Below, one piece after another: positions 1-9,846 of a DNA stretch of 33,080 nt; position 1 is the stretch's first letter, and every line of letters starts with the position of its first letter. The notes below the pieces were generated by a model. That model saw only the letters and a list, made by a program, of their open reading frames with translations, did not search any database and was not told the DNA's origin. The stretch is from Gammaproteobacteria bacterium (GTDB taxonomy: Bacteria > Pseudomonadota > Gammaproteobacteria > Magnimaribacterales > D2472), in assembly GCA_023257795.1 (NCBI GenBank), contig JALRBL010000088.1:1-33080 (forward strand), read 5' to 3'. The position numbers and the translations under genes are program-made.

Positions 1-2368
1 GTATAGTTTTATCGGTCTGAACCGGCGCTGAAACTAATAATGAGCGTTGACCTTTGGCATCACCTAGTCTCGTTCTGACACCATAGGACCAGCTTTTATC
101 TTCTCTAAGATTCATATTAATTCTTGAGGTAAAGCTTCCACCAATGGGGTAGTTCATATAATCAATTAGAATTTCATCTTTGGTACCAGTAGGCGGTAAC
201 AATTGACCGGCAAGTATGAATGATTGGATAGCATTGGGCTTATTGATTAGATATATTTTCCTTTCTTCTGGAAGGGCAACATCAAAAAGCTCTACTTTGT
301 CTGAAGCCGTTGTTGATTTCCAATTCTTAGTTTTTTCATTTAGTAAGTTCACAGCCTCATTAAGAGAAATATCTCCTACCACTACAAATGTTGCTTGAGC
401 AGGGTTTACTGCATTTTTAAAGTACTTGATTAGCTGATCTCTGGTAACTTTTGAGATAGATTCAGTAGTTCCCGATCCAGTTAGTGGCTTACCGTATGGA
501 TGATTTTCACCATACAAAATTTTACCAATGTTTCTAAATGCTACCGCTGTGGGCTGATTTTCTTCTTGTTTAATACCAGCAAGAACCTGTTTTTGAATTC
601 TATCAATTTCTGCTTGTGGGAAAGTGGGAGATTCAATAGTCTCAAAGACCAAATCAAGGGTAGCACTTAAGTTGTTTTTTAAGCTTGAAAGGGAAATGCT
701 AGATGAATCTAAAGACGATCCGTATCCGACGTTTGACCCGAGTGCATCTACTTTAGAGGACCAACTTAGTGAATCGTTCTTTTTTGTTCCTTCATTTAGC
801 ATATCCATCGCAAAATTCAGGTAACCTAATTCGCTATCAGATTCTTGTGAGTAGCCATAATCAAAAACAATGCTCATTTCTACTAGAGGAACGTCTCGTC
901 TGGATGCCAATACTAGCTTTGAGCCGTTATCAAGAGTCGCTGTCTCAACTGTTGGGAATGAAAACGAAACCTTTCCATCTGGATACGGGACACCAGTTGA
1001 GCGGTCTATGTTACTAGACACTGTGCTAAATTTGCTTTCTGGTGAAATTACCAAGACATAAGGATTCTCATCGATCCATGTTTGCATGGTAGCTTTAATA
1101 TCATTTGCGGATGCAGACATTAATGTCTCTAGATATTCTTTATAGCATCCTGGATTTTTAGTGTAAGTTTGGCAAGTTGCCAGAATATCTGATTTACCCC
1201 CAAAACCACCTATACGCTGAATGCCTCTGACAAATCCAGCATAATTTTGGGTTTTAGTATTTTCTAGTAATGTTTTATCAGGACCTTTCTTTAAAAAATC
1301 TTGCAAGACATTATCCATCATTGCTTCAACAGCCTCAATGGTTGAATCTGGTGCAACATCTGCAATTAGAATAAATTGGCCTGCAATCTCTCTATCGTAA
1401 TAGAAAGCAGATACAGAAGTGGCAATCTGATTTTGATAAACTAATTTTTGATACATGGGAGAATTTTTTCCTCCGGTAAGGGTCGATGCTGCTAACTCAA
1501 AGAATATTGCTTCATCAGTATCTGTACCGGGGACATTCCAAACTTTATAGATTCTTGATTGAGGGACATTATCAGTCATGACTTCACGCTTTGGCTCAAG
1601 TCTTTTGGCAACCCAAGTATCAGGTTTAGTGAGTGTGGGGCCAGCTGGAATATCCCCAAAATAAGCTGTTACTTTTTCTTTTGCTGTTTCTAGATCAATG
1701 TCGCCTGCTAATACGAGGACAGCATTATTGGGGCCATAGTAAGTTTTAAACCAAGTTTGCACATCTTCCATGGAAGCAGCATCTAGATCCTCCATGTAAC
1801 CAATAGTGGACCATGAATAGGGATGACCCTCTGGGAAAGCACCTTTGGCTATGGTAATAAACGCTTTACCATAGGGGCTATTCTCGCCTTGCCTTTTTTC
1901 ATTTTGGACAACTCCGCGTTGCTCATCTAATCTTTCTTCATCAATGACGCCTAAGATATGACCCATTCTGTCTGATTCCATCCATAGGGCTAGATCAAGT
2001 GCATTAGTAGGAACGTTTTGAAAGTAGTTGGTGCGATCACTGTTGGTTGTTCCGTTTTGATCGGTTGATCCTATTTTTTCAAAGGGTTCAAAATACTCAC
2101 TGTTGTAGTTTTCAGTTCCATTAAACATGAGATGTTCAAATAAATGTGCGAAGCCTGTTTTGCCAACTTTTTCATTTTTTGATCCCACGTGGTACCAAAC
2201 GTTAACTGCAACCATGGGAACTTTTCGATCCTCATGCACAATTACAGTTAAACCATTGTCTAATGTGAATGAATCGTAGTTTATTTCAGGGATTTCACTC
2301 TCTTTAGCGATAAGTGGGAATGAAATTAGAACTGATAAAATTAAAATTTTAAGTGAGATTTTTTTCAT
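1..2368 (-). CDS. M16 family zinc metallopeptidase (pitrilysin/insulinase-like), 3' end truncated by window edge
   Basis: Open minus-strand frame from ATG at 2368 (SD GGAGG upstream) to window edge; hydrophobic signal-like N-terminus; HXXEH motif read as AHLFEHLMFNGTE near 2110-2150; two-domain M16 layout. Not in the ORF track because it runs off the edge. Confidence 0.93.
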   Translation of the reverse strand, partial: MKKISLKILILSVLISFPLIAKESEIPEINYDSFTLDNGLTVIVHEDRKVPMVAVNVWYHVGSKNEKVGKTGFAHLFEHLMFNGTENYNSEYFEPFEKIGSTDQNGTTNSDRTNYFQNVPTNALDLALWMESDRMGHILGVIDEERLDEQRGVVQNEKRQGENSPYGKAFITIAKGAFPEGHPYSWSTIGYMEDLDAASMEDVQTWFKTYYGPNNAVLVLAGDIDLETAKEKVTAYFGDIPAGPTLTKPDTWVAKRLEPKREVMTDNVPQSRIYKVWNVPGTDTDEAIFFELAASTLTGGKNSPMYQKLVYQNQIATSVSAFYYDREIAGQFILIADVAPDSTIEAVEAMMDNVLQDFLKKGPDKTLLENTKTQNYAGFVRGIQRIGGFGGKSDILATCQTYTKNPGCYKEYLETLMSASANDIKATMQTWIDENPYVLVISPESKFSTVSSNIDRSTGVPYPDGKVSFSFPTVETATLDNGSKLVLASRRDVPLVEMSIVFDYGYSQESDSELGYLNFAMDMLNEGTKKNDSLSWSSKVDALGSNVGYGSSLDSSSISLSSLKNNLSATLDLVFETIESPTFPQAEIDRIQKQVLAGIKQEENQPTAVAFRNIGKILYGENHPYGKPLTGSGTTESISKVTRDQLIKYFKNAVNPAQATFVVVGDISLNEAVNLLNEKTKNWKSTTASDKVELFDVALPEERKIYLINKPNAIQSFILAGQLLPPTGTKDEILIDYMNYPIGGSFTSRINMNLREDKSWSYGVRTRLGDAKGQRSLLVSAPVQTDKTI

Positions 2369-2446
2369 GAAATTTACCTCCAAAGGCTTGGACACATTAT
2401 TATATGTAAAGTTTACGAGAAATGTTACTTCTGAGAGGTTGAGTTA

Positions 2447-4075
2447 ATGAGACGCATATTTTTACTATCATCTTTATTGTTAATTGGTTGCAATAAAACC
2501 GACATTTCATTTGCTGACAATACAGATCAGCGTTTGAGAAACTGGATAGAAACTATTTCTTCAGATGAATTTGAGGGAAGAGAACCAGGAACAATAGGGG
2601 CTCAGCTCGCAAAAAACTATATAGCACAACAATTAAGTAATCTTGACCTTGATCCGCTCAGCGGCAATTCATTTTTCTTAAAGGTTCCGGCATCAAAAAT
2701 AACTCTGAAAGAACAATCATACGCCACCATTACTTTTAGAAATCAGGATCGAAAGCTAGAAACTGGAAAAGAGATAGTTTTTTGGACCAAACATGCTACG
2801 GAATACAAAAAGCTGAGAGATAGTGAAATGGTATTTGTTGGCTATGGAATAGTTGCTCCAGAATATGATTGGAATGACTATGAGGGTTTGGATGTTAGAG
2901 GTAAAACAGTTGTTATGCTCATCAATGATCCTGGTTTTGAGACTGGTAATCTTAGACTATTTAATGGCAGATCAATGACTTACTATGGTAGATGGACCTA
3001 TAAATTTGAAGAAGCAGCACGTCAGGGTGCTGCTGCAGCTATTATTTTGCATGAAGAGGAACCCGCGGCTTATCCTTGGGGGGTTGTTGAAAACAGTTGG
3101 CAAGGTCCACAACTCGATTTGCAAAGAGAAGACATGGGTGCTTCTAGAGCTATCTTAGAGGGCTGGATTCCTCACGATATTTTCAATGAAATTATTACAT
3201 ACACTGGATTTAATTATTCAGCGTTGAAAGAAATTGCTTTATCTGAGACTTTTCAACCATTTGCAATGCGTGGTTTAACTTTTTCAACAGAAATATACAA
3301 TGATGTTGAATATATTTCTTCTCATAATCTAGCAGCACTTCAAAAGGGTACAAAATATCCTGATGAGTATTTATTGTTTACAGCTCATTGGGATCATTTG
3401 GGCATGCTTGAGGGAAACCCTGCTGAAGATTTGATCATGAATGGTGCAGTAGATAATGCCACTGGAGTTTCATCTTTACTGGAGTTTGGGTATAGATTTT
3501 CTCAAAATCCGCCCGAGCGATCTATTATTTATCTATTTGTAACCCTTGAAGAGTCCGGGCTTTTGGGATCTGAGTATTTTGCTGAATATCCAGCTGTGCC
3601 TCTAAAAAATATTGTTGCTGGTTTTAATTTTGATGGTATTCAACCAACAGGTAAAACAAAGGATATGGTAGTTATTGGATACGGAGCTTCAGAACTTGAA
3701 GATATGCTTGAACGAAGGCTTGCAACCGAAGGAAGATACATCAATCCTGATCCAAACCCCGAAAAGGGTTATTTTTATCGTTCAGATCACATTAGTTTTG
3801 CAAAAAGAGGAGTTCCAATGCTTTATGCAGATAGTGGCTCAGATCTTGAGTCCGGAGGCAAATTAGCTGGCTTGCAAATGGAAGAAGAGTATAGGTTGAA
3901 TAGATATCATGCAGTTGGTGATGAATACAATGTTTCCTGGAATTTAGAAGGGTTGGAACAGTCTATTAATACAGTATTTTCTATTTCTTCAGAGTTGGCT
4001 AATTCTCAAACTTGGCCTAATTGGTACGAAGGCAATGAATTCAGATCAATACGTGATCAATCACGATCTCAATAG
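2447..4075 (+). CDS. M28 family peptidase, predicted lipoprotein
   Basis: Lipobox-like N-terminus LLLIGCNK; PA-domain-like middle; M28 metal-site motifs (TAHWDHLG, GAVDNATGVSSLLE, TLEESGLLGSEYF, FYRSDHISFAKRGVP). Confidence 0.92.
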   Translation: MRRIFLLSSLLLIGCNKTDISFADNTDQRLRNWIETISSDEFEGREPGTIGAQLAKNYIAQQLSNLDLDPLSGNSFFLKVPASKITLKEQSYATITFRNQDRKLETGKEIVFWTKHATEYKKLRDSEMVFVGYGIVAPEYDWNDYEGLDVRGKTVVMLINDPGFETGNLRLFNGRSMTYYGRWTYKFEEAARQGAAAAIILHEEEPAAYPWGVVENSWQGPQLDLQREDMGASRAILEGWIPHDIFNEIITYTGFNYSALKEIALSETFQPFAMRGLTFSTEIYNDVEYISSHNLAALQKGTKYPDEYLLFTAHWDHLGMLEGNPAEDLIMNGAVDNATGVSSLLEFGYRFSQNPPERSIIYLFVTLEESGLLGSEYFAEYPAVPLKNIVAGFNFDGIQPTGKTKDMVVIGYGASELEDMLERRLATEGRYINPDPNPEKGYFYRSDHISFAKRGVPMLYADSGSDLESGGKLAGLQMEEEYRLNRYHAVGDEYNVSWNLEGLEQSINTVFSISSELANSQTWPNWYEGNEFRSIRDQSRSQ

Positions 4076-4953
4076 AGTTCTTGAACCATACACCTAGCTG
4101 ATCCTCCTCCTATTTTTTCTATATTGTGAAGATCTATTACCAAGAGCTTTGAATAATGCTTATCAAGCACTCTTCTTTGGTCAACTGTTAATATCTGACA
4201 TGCTGTTTTTGACATTAAGAGCATTAATTGATTATCTTTGTTCCTTATTTCAAGCATATTTCCACAATAGGCTTCTAATTGCGCTTTTGTAAAACGCATT
4301 ATTTCTTTGTTACTAGGTATTGAACTCAAAACAAGATCTCTATCCTTGATATCAATCACATCAGGACAAATCCCAACAATATTCGTTCCAATCCACATGA
4401 CAACATTGGTGTGATAAATAGGTTGATTTTTAAAATACGAATGGAAAGTAATACATTGGTAACCTCTTTTAAAAGCCCAATCCTCAGCAAGATCTTTATT
4501 TGATCTTGTGGAAATTGAACAGAAGGCTATTTTATTTTTTCTATCTAAAACAAGTGAACTGGTGCTTTCCAAAGCTATCCCATTTGCTTGCTCTTTTGCA
4601 TAGTCAATCTCTATTGAATATGCATCAAGCAATTTAGAAAGGCTGGGATTGTTTCTTTCAATTTGTCTATTAAGCGACTCCATAGAAAATAAATCCATTG
4701 TGCCGTTTGCAAATGTGGCAAACCAGTTTGGAAAAATAGCATCGGGAGCATTTTGCAAAGCATCAAATTCTATTATGTCCAAACCAGCATTGGATAATGT
4801 ATCTCTCATTTGAATCCATTCATCTTTGCATTTATCAATATGGCCTGAGTTTGTTTGGAATACATTACTGCTGGCAGTTTGGTTATTAGGTCCAAAATAA
4901 TCAGGCCTTACCATTACTAGTTTTGAGGTTGATTGCATATGTTTTAACAGCAT
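4069..4953 (-). CDS. ctlX: Arginine deiminase-related / CtlX-like citrulline hydrolase family (amidinotransferase fold)
   Basis: MVRPDYFGPNNQTASSNVFQ, DAIFPNWFATFANGTMDLFSM, YHTNVVMWIG and C-terminal GGGSARCMVQE (catalytic Cys region). True start may be Met at 4938 or further in (VMVRP). Confidence 0.82.
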   Translation of the reverse strand: MLLKHMQSTSKLVMVRPDYFGPNNQTASSNVFQTNSGHIDKCKDEWIQMRDTLSNAGLDIIEFDALQNAPDAIFPNWFATFANGTMDLFSMESLNRQIERNNPSLSKLLDAYSIEIDYAKEQANGIALESTSSLVLDRKNKIAFCSISTRSNKDLAEDWAFKRGYQCITFHSYFKNQPIYHTNVVMWIGTNIVGICPDVIDIKDRDLVLSSIPSNKEIMRFTKAQLEAYCGNMLEIRNKDNQLMLLMSKTACQILTVDQRRVLDKHYSKLLVIDLHNIEKIGGGSARCMVQELY

Positions 4954-5029
4954 GGCGCGCCCGGAGAGGTTCGAACTCCCGACCCCCAGGTTCGTAGCCT
5001 GGTACTCTATCCAGCTGAGCTACGGGCGC
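4953..5029 (-). tRNA. tRNA-Arg (anticodon ACG)
   Basis: Reverse complement GCGCCCGTAGCTCAGCTGGATAGAGTACCAGGCTACGAACCTGGGGGTCGGGAGTTCGAACCTCTCCGGGCGCGCCA: acceptor GCGCCCG/CGGGCGC, anticodon stem CCAGG/CCTGG with loop CTACGAA, T-loop GTTCGAAC, encoded CCA; 77 nt. Confidence 0.97.
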
Positions 5030-5098
5030 ACAAAGGTATTTTAATCAAAAGAATCCGTATAAGATATCTAAAAGGCCTATATAGATAAACAAGATGCT

Positions 5099-6442
5099 AT
5101 GAGGAATATCACTCAATCTTCAATACTAAGTTATGTATCTCTAACTTTTCCAGCATCTGCAGCAGCAATGCCTATTGTTGTATATATTTTGCCTTATTAC
5201 GCAGATAACTTGGGATTGGGCTTATCTATTGTTGGCTTAATATTTTTTATTGGTCGGATGCTTGATGTTTTCACCGATCCTTTCATGGGTTATTTGATTG
5301 ATAAGTATCCATCAAGATGGGGTAAACACAAGCACTGGATTGCAATCTCGCTTCCATTTCTGATGGTAGCAATTTATTTAATCTATCTCCCAAATCAGTC
5401 TATGGTTTCACCTGCATATCTTTTTTTTAGTTTATTTATAGCTTATTTAGGATTTACATTATTGGTCGTTACACAACTATCTTGGTCTGTAGTGCTAGCA
5501 CCTTCATATGATGAGCGGACTCGCTTGCTTACTGCTAGAGAATTTGTATCCCTAATTTCAATGCTCGTCATTATCGCATTACCTGCTCTAATAGAAATTT
5601 ATACTTCTAGTCTGGAAGCAAAAATTCAATCTATTGGCGTGACCTCTCTTTTATTAATCCCACTTATTATTATCACTGCCTTAATTGTGGTTCCCGATAA
5701 AAAAGATGCACTTACTGAGCGCGCTCAGGTTCCAGCCCTAGAAATGCTAAAAACCGTATTAGTGGATAAGGAATTATCTAGACTTGTGTTTGCCAACCTT
5801 TTTTTGGCTTTTTCACAAAGTCTTTTTGGGGCGCTTTCAATTATTGTGTTTAATACGATTTTTGAATTACCTGAGTACTCTGCCAGAGCAACATTGCTCT
5901 ATTTTATTATGGGTGCTGTTGGGCTATTCATTTTTAGAAGCTTAAGTTTAAAAACTTCCAAGCATTTTTCTGCTTCGATTTGCTTGGCATTTGGCTCTTT
6001 CATTATCATCCTGGCTTGGTTTATTTCACCTTATGTTATTGGAACCCAATACAGCATTTACTTGTTATTTGCATTTACTTTTTTCTATGGTTTATCTTTT
6101 GCTGGAGCAACACCGCTGATTATGGCAATGGTGGGCGATGTATCTGAAATGAAGGAGAAAGAGAGTGGCTACAGTAAAAGCGGTGCCGTTTATGCTTATG
6201 TTACTACCATAGCAAAAATAGGTTTTTCTCTTGCGGCTGCAATTCCTTATATTATTCTTGAAACATTTGTGGGTTTTGAAGTTTCTTTGGGAGCAAACAA
6301 TTCTGAATTTAGTAAAGCTGTGCTTTGGAATATATATATGTTGGTTCCATTTTTTGGGTATGCAATAGCAGGATTGATGATTTACTCTCATCCACATTCC
6401 AGAGAAAAAGTAAGCGAGTTTAGGGGTTCAAATGAATTATAG
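5099..6442 (+). CDS. MFS transporter of the GPH (MelB-like, MFS_2) cation symporter type
   Basis: Multiple TM segments; GRMLDVFTDPFMGYLIDKYPSRWGKHKHWI matches the GPH/MelB signature loop. Confidence 0.85.
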   Translation: MRNITQSSILSYVSLTFPASAAAMPIVVYILPYYADNLGLGLSIVGLIFFIGRMLDVFTDPFMGYLIDKYPSRWGKHKHWIAISLPFLMVAIYLIYLPNQSMVSPAYLFFSLFIAYLGFTLLVVTQLSWSVVLAPSYDERTRLLTAREFVSLISMLVIIALPALIEIYTSSLEAKIQSIGVTSLLLIPLIIITALIVVPDKKDALTERAQVPALEMLKTVLVDKELSRLVFANLFLAFSQSLFGALSIIVFNTIFELPEYSARATLLYFIMGAVGLFIFRSLSLKTSKHFSASICLAFGSFIIILAWFISPYVIGTQYSIYLLFAFTFFYGLSFAGATPLIMAMVGDVSEMKEKESGYSKSGAVYAYVTTIAKIGFSLAAAIPYIILETFVGFEVSLGANNSEFSKAVLWNIYMLVPFFGYAIAGLMIYSHPHSREKVSEFRGSNEL

Positions 6443-6602
6443 AAAATATGAATGTGTAATCTGTGGCTATATTTTTGATGAAGAAATTGGTATTCCAGAA
6501 GACGGCATTGAACCAGGAACAAGATGGGAAGCTATTCCAGATGATTGGGTTTGCCCGGATTGTGGGGTAAGCAAATTTGATTTCGAGCTTATTGATGGAT
6601 AA
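6432..6602 (+). CDS. Rubredoxin (56 aa)
   Basis: Translation from ATG at 6432: MNYRKYECVICGYIFDEEIGIPEDGIEPGTRWEAIPDDWVCPDCGVSKFDFELIDG*; two CxxCG knuckles. Below the ORF-track length cutoff. Confidence 0.97.
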   Translation: MNYRKYECVICGYIFDEEIGIPEDGIEPGTRWEAIPDDWVCPDCGVSKFDFELIDG

Positions 6603-7893
6603 GAAAAATTATCGAACGTTTGCTCTAATTTTATTAACCATAGTGTATGGATTCAATTTTATTGATCGGCAAATTATGGGAATTCTTGCACCATTTATCC
6701 AAGAAGATCTTAACTTGAGTAATACCCAGCTTGGATTGTTAATCGGTTTTGCATTTGCTGTTTTTTATACGGTAACAGCTATTCCAATTGCTTGGCTGGC
6801 GGATAAATTCAGCAGAGTCAATATTTTAGCTATAGCTTTAGCAACTTGGAGTGGATTCACAGCATTGACTGGATTTGCCAATAACTTTATTCAAATTGGG
6901 TTAGCAAGAATGGGCGTTGGGATTGGAGAAGCAGGCGGGAGCCCACCATCTCATTCAATTATTTCCGATCTATATTCAAAAGAAGAAAGAGCAAGCGCAT
7001 TGGGTGTTTATTCTATGGGAATTCCTTTTGGAATTATGGCAGCATTCTTTGCTACAGCAGCGATTATGGGAGCAGATTCTAGCAATGTAGATTGGCGAAG
7101 AATTTTTATTTTTCTTGGGGTAACGGGGGTTATGCTTGCTGTAATTGTAAAGTTAGTTCTTAAAGAGCCGAAGCGTGGAGCCATGGAGATAGAAGGTAAT
7201 CGCCAAGTTGTAAACCCACCTTTTTTAGATTCAATAAAAATATTGCTAAAAATTCCTTCTTGGTGGGCTATGTGTTTTGGTATTGCTTTTGGATCTTTTG
7301 TTTCATATGCAAAAGGCGGATTTCAAACTAAGTTTCTCGTGACGTTAGACCCATCGTTTGATTTCCAAACCCTAGTTATTTTATTAGGGATTATTAATGG
7401 CACTACCTACGCTGGAGGTGCATTTTTTGGGGCTAGACTGGCCGACAAATGGGGAAATAAAGATGTTCGAGCTTATGGGTGGCTTCCCGCAATTTCAATA
7501 GGTTTATGCTTGCCAATAGGAGTTTTATCATGGTGGGCTCCTACAGTTGAACTTAACTTAATTTTCTCAACAATATTCTTACTATTGATTGGGATTTATC
7601 TTGGTCCAAGCTTTGCGATTGCACAAACGTTGGCTCCCATCCATATGAGAGCAATGTCGACTGCATTATTCTTTTTTATATTGAACATGATCGCTCTCGG
7701 AGGAGGCCCTACATTTGCAGGGTGGTTAATCGATGTCTTTGCTAATTATTACAATGAACTCGATGCTATTCGTTATGCAATGTCAGCTACCGCATTAATC
7801 TTTGTATTCTCTATTTTAAGTTTCATGATAGTAAGTAAAAATCTTCCAAAAGATTGGAAAGAAGCTGAAGAAAGAAATAGTTTTAAAAGTTGA
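6595..7893 (+). CDS. MFS transporter (spinster-like)
   Basis: YRTFALILLTIVYGFNFIDRQIMGILAPFIQEDLNLSNTQLGLL and 12-TM pattern. Start chosen at the ATG overlapping the rubredoxin stop (ATGGATAA) rather than the 6577 TTG extension. Confidence 0.88.
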   Translation: MDKKNYRTFALILLTIVYGFNFIDRQIMGILAPFIQEDLNLSNTQLGLLIGFAFAVFYTVTAIPIAWLADKFSRVNILAIALATWSGFTALTGFANNFIQIGLARMGVGIGEAGGSPPSHSIISDLYSKEERASALGVYSMGIPFGIMAAFFATAAIMGADSSNVDWRRIFIFLGVTGVMLAVIVKLVLKEPKRGAMEIEGNRQVVNPPFLDSIKILLKIPSWWAMCFGIAFGSFVSYAKGGFQTKFLVTLDPSFDFQTLVILLGIINGTTYAGGAFFGARLADKWGNKDVRAYGWLPAISIGLCLPIGVLSWWAPTVELNLIFSTIFLLLIGIYLGPSFAIAQTLAPIHMRAMSTALFFFILNMIALGGGPTFAGWLIDVFANYYNELDAIRYAMSATALIFVFSILSFMIVSKNLPKDWKEAEERNSFKS

Positions 7894-7917
7894 TTAAACT
7901 AAATTTTCTTTAATATG

Positions 7918-8877
7918 CTAGCCGGCGTAGAAATTTGAATAATGCTTTCTAAATTGTGCAATGGGTCCGTCTTTGTCACAAAGTACAGGTTTTTCGGCAT
8001 ATTTTTTATGCTCCCAAATTGGAATGTCTTCTTTAACTTGCTTATCAATATCAGCAATGATTGCTGCTGAGACGCCTCCTGTTGGAGTTTTTCCATCAAC
8101 TTTTTTCTGCAAGAAGAAAAATCTAGTGATACATTTTTCAGATTCAACCGGAGTTGTCATGCCAAGCAGTAATGTGTCGCAAATACCCTCGAATTTAGTT
8201 GCGCTGTCACCAGGACCATTTGAAAAAGCAGTAATTTGACCCTTGATGGTTCCGCGTGGTGTTTCCATATCTGCTCTTTGCACGGAAGTTCTTTTTTGAT
8301 CTTGATAAGAAACTTCAAACTCCGGATAACTAACAACACCATGAACATATTTAAAATGAGCGGCATCTACAGCATTTTCAGCCATATCTTGAATGTGGCA
8401 ATTAATGTTATATTCAAATGCAACAAACTCGTCTGCCCATTCAGGATCGTCTATTTCAGGATGAATGGTTACATCGTACATAGGTTTAAGGCCATCAGGA
8501 TGATACCAGGCATAAATTAAATTATTTGCCTCAACGGTAGGATACCTAAAGATAGCTACCTCTCTTGCTTTTGGTGGGATGTTAGTAGCATAAGGTATAT
8601 CACCGATGGTTCCATCTGTTTTCCATCTCCAGGCATGGAAAGGGCATTCAATGCAGTTGTCCTTTACTATTCCACCATGACCTAAATGGGCTCCTAAATG
8701 AGGGCAGTATGCATCTAACATGGATACCTCCCCATTTTGACCCCTAAAAAGCACCTGATCCTCGCCAAAGTATCTAACTGCTTTTACTTGTCCTATTTCA
8801 AGACTGGCACTTGTATCTATGCAATACCATCCAAATGGAATAGGCATCGGATATCTTTTTTTTGTATTTTCATTCAT
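7918..8877 (-). CDS. Rieske [2Fe-2S] non-heme iron oxygenase, KshA-like
   Basis: Rieske motif CPHLGAHLGHGGIVKDNCIECPFHAWRW; mononuclear iron motif NAVDAAHFKYVH. Confidence 0.9.
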   Translation of the reverse strand: MNENTKKRYPMPIPFGWYCIDTSASLEIGQVKAVRYFGEDQVLFRGQNGEVSMLDAYCPHLGAHLGHGGIVKDNCIECPFHAWRWKTDGTIGDIPYATNIPPKAREVAIFRYPTVEANNLIYAWYHPDGLKPMYDVTIHPEIDDPEWADEFVAFEYNINCHIQDMAENAVDAAHFKYVHGVVSYPEFEVSYQDQKRTSVQRADMETPRGTIKGQITAFSNGPGDSATKFEGICDTLLLGMTTPVESEKCITRFFFLQKKVDGKTPTGGVSAAIIADIDKQVKEDIPIWEHKKYAEKPVLCDKDGPIAQFRKHYSNFYAG

Positions 8878-9743
8878 AGCTTTAAAAGTTTTCTTGCATT
8901 TTCGCCTAGAAATTTAGGCCACACATCATCATTAAAATTTACTTTTGGTAAGTCCTCAAATATTCTCTCAAGGGAAAGTCCCATGGGGAAATAACCTGCA
9001 TAAAGAATTTTTTCAGATCCTCTAGTATTTGCATAATTAATAATAGCCTTTGGATAATGTTTTGGTGCAAATGCACTAGTAGAGTAGTAAAGATTTGGGT
9101 ATTTGAGCATTAATTTAACTGCAAGATCTACCCAAGGCTCAGCACCATGTCTCATAACAAACTTTAATTCCGGAAAATACCAACAAACCTCATCAATTAG
9201 TTCAACTTTTTGGGGTGCCATAGGAATCCTTGGACCTGGAACACCGACGCAACAGAAGAAGGGCAAATCTAAATTAATACATGTTTCATAAATTGGATGC
9301 CATCTTTCATCGTTAATAGGTATTTGAGGATACATGCCTGAAGGGAATGCGCTCACAGCCTTAATATTATATTGCTGATGAAGTTCTTGAATTCTCAATG
9401 CTTCTTTTTTGCTTTCGTTTGGATTCACTGGAAGGTCAAAAATAAAACGATCAGGATGATTCTTTTGAGCATGAATTTTGGTTTCTGATAGTTCATGGAA
9501 TCCAACCATAGCTACATCTATATGGTGTTTGTCCATTTGATCAAGTGTGTATTGAACAAAGTCACTGTGAGATCCAGTCTCAGGTATATCTTTAAACATA
9601 TATTGAGCAGGCATCTTAAATAATTTCTTAGATTCTTCATCTCTTAGCAAAGGTTCCATGAATGAATACCATTCAGATCGATCCTCGCTTTCAGGTATTC
9701 CAAGCATCAAATCAACGGTGAATAATTCTTTATTAAAACTCAT
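8874..9743 (-). CDS. Amidohydrolase family (amidohydrolase-2, TIM-barrel) protein
   Basis: VDLMLGIPE start, repeated barrel pattern ending in MRHGAEPWVDLAVKLMLKYPNLYYSTSAFAPKHYPKAIINYANTRGSEKILYAGYFP; 4-bp overlap with the Rieske gene. Confidence 0.8.
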   Translation of the reverse strand: MSFNKELFTVDLMLGIPESEDRSEWYSFMEPLLRDEESKKLFKMPAQYMFKDIPETGSHSDFVQYTLDQMDKHHIDVAMVGFHELSETKIHAQKNHPDRFIFDLPVNPNESKKEALRIQELHQQYNIKAVSAFPSGMYPQIPINDERWHPIYETCINLDLPFFCCVGVPGPRIPMAPQKVELIDEVCWYFPELKFVMRHGAEPWVDLAVKLMLKYPNLYYSTSAFAPKHYPKAIINYANTRGSEKILYAGYFPMGLSLERIFEDLPKVNFNDDVWPKFLGENARKLLKL

Positions 9744-9846
9744 GACTGAATTTTAACCTTTTAGATTCCATTATTTTTAAAATATCAAAAAAACTGGAAA
9801 TAAATGTCATACGAGTTGACGTAACAAAATAAGCCGTTACTCGAAA

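Noticed and set aside
216-1061. Four small plus-strand ORFs
   Set aside because: All antisense to the open M16 peptidase frame, which the track omits because it exits the window.
6092-6397. 101-aa minus-strand ORF
   Set aside because: Entirely antisense to the GPH transporter; Cys/His/Asn-rich sequence with no recognisable domain.
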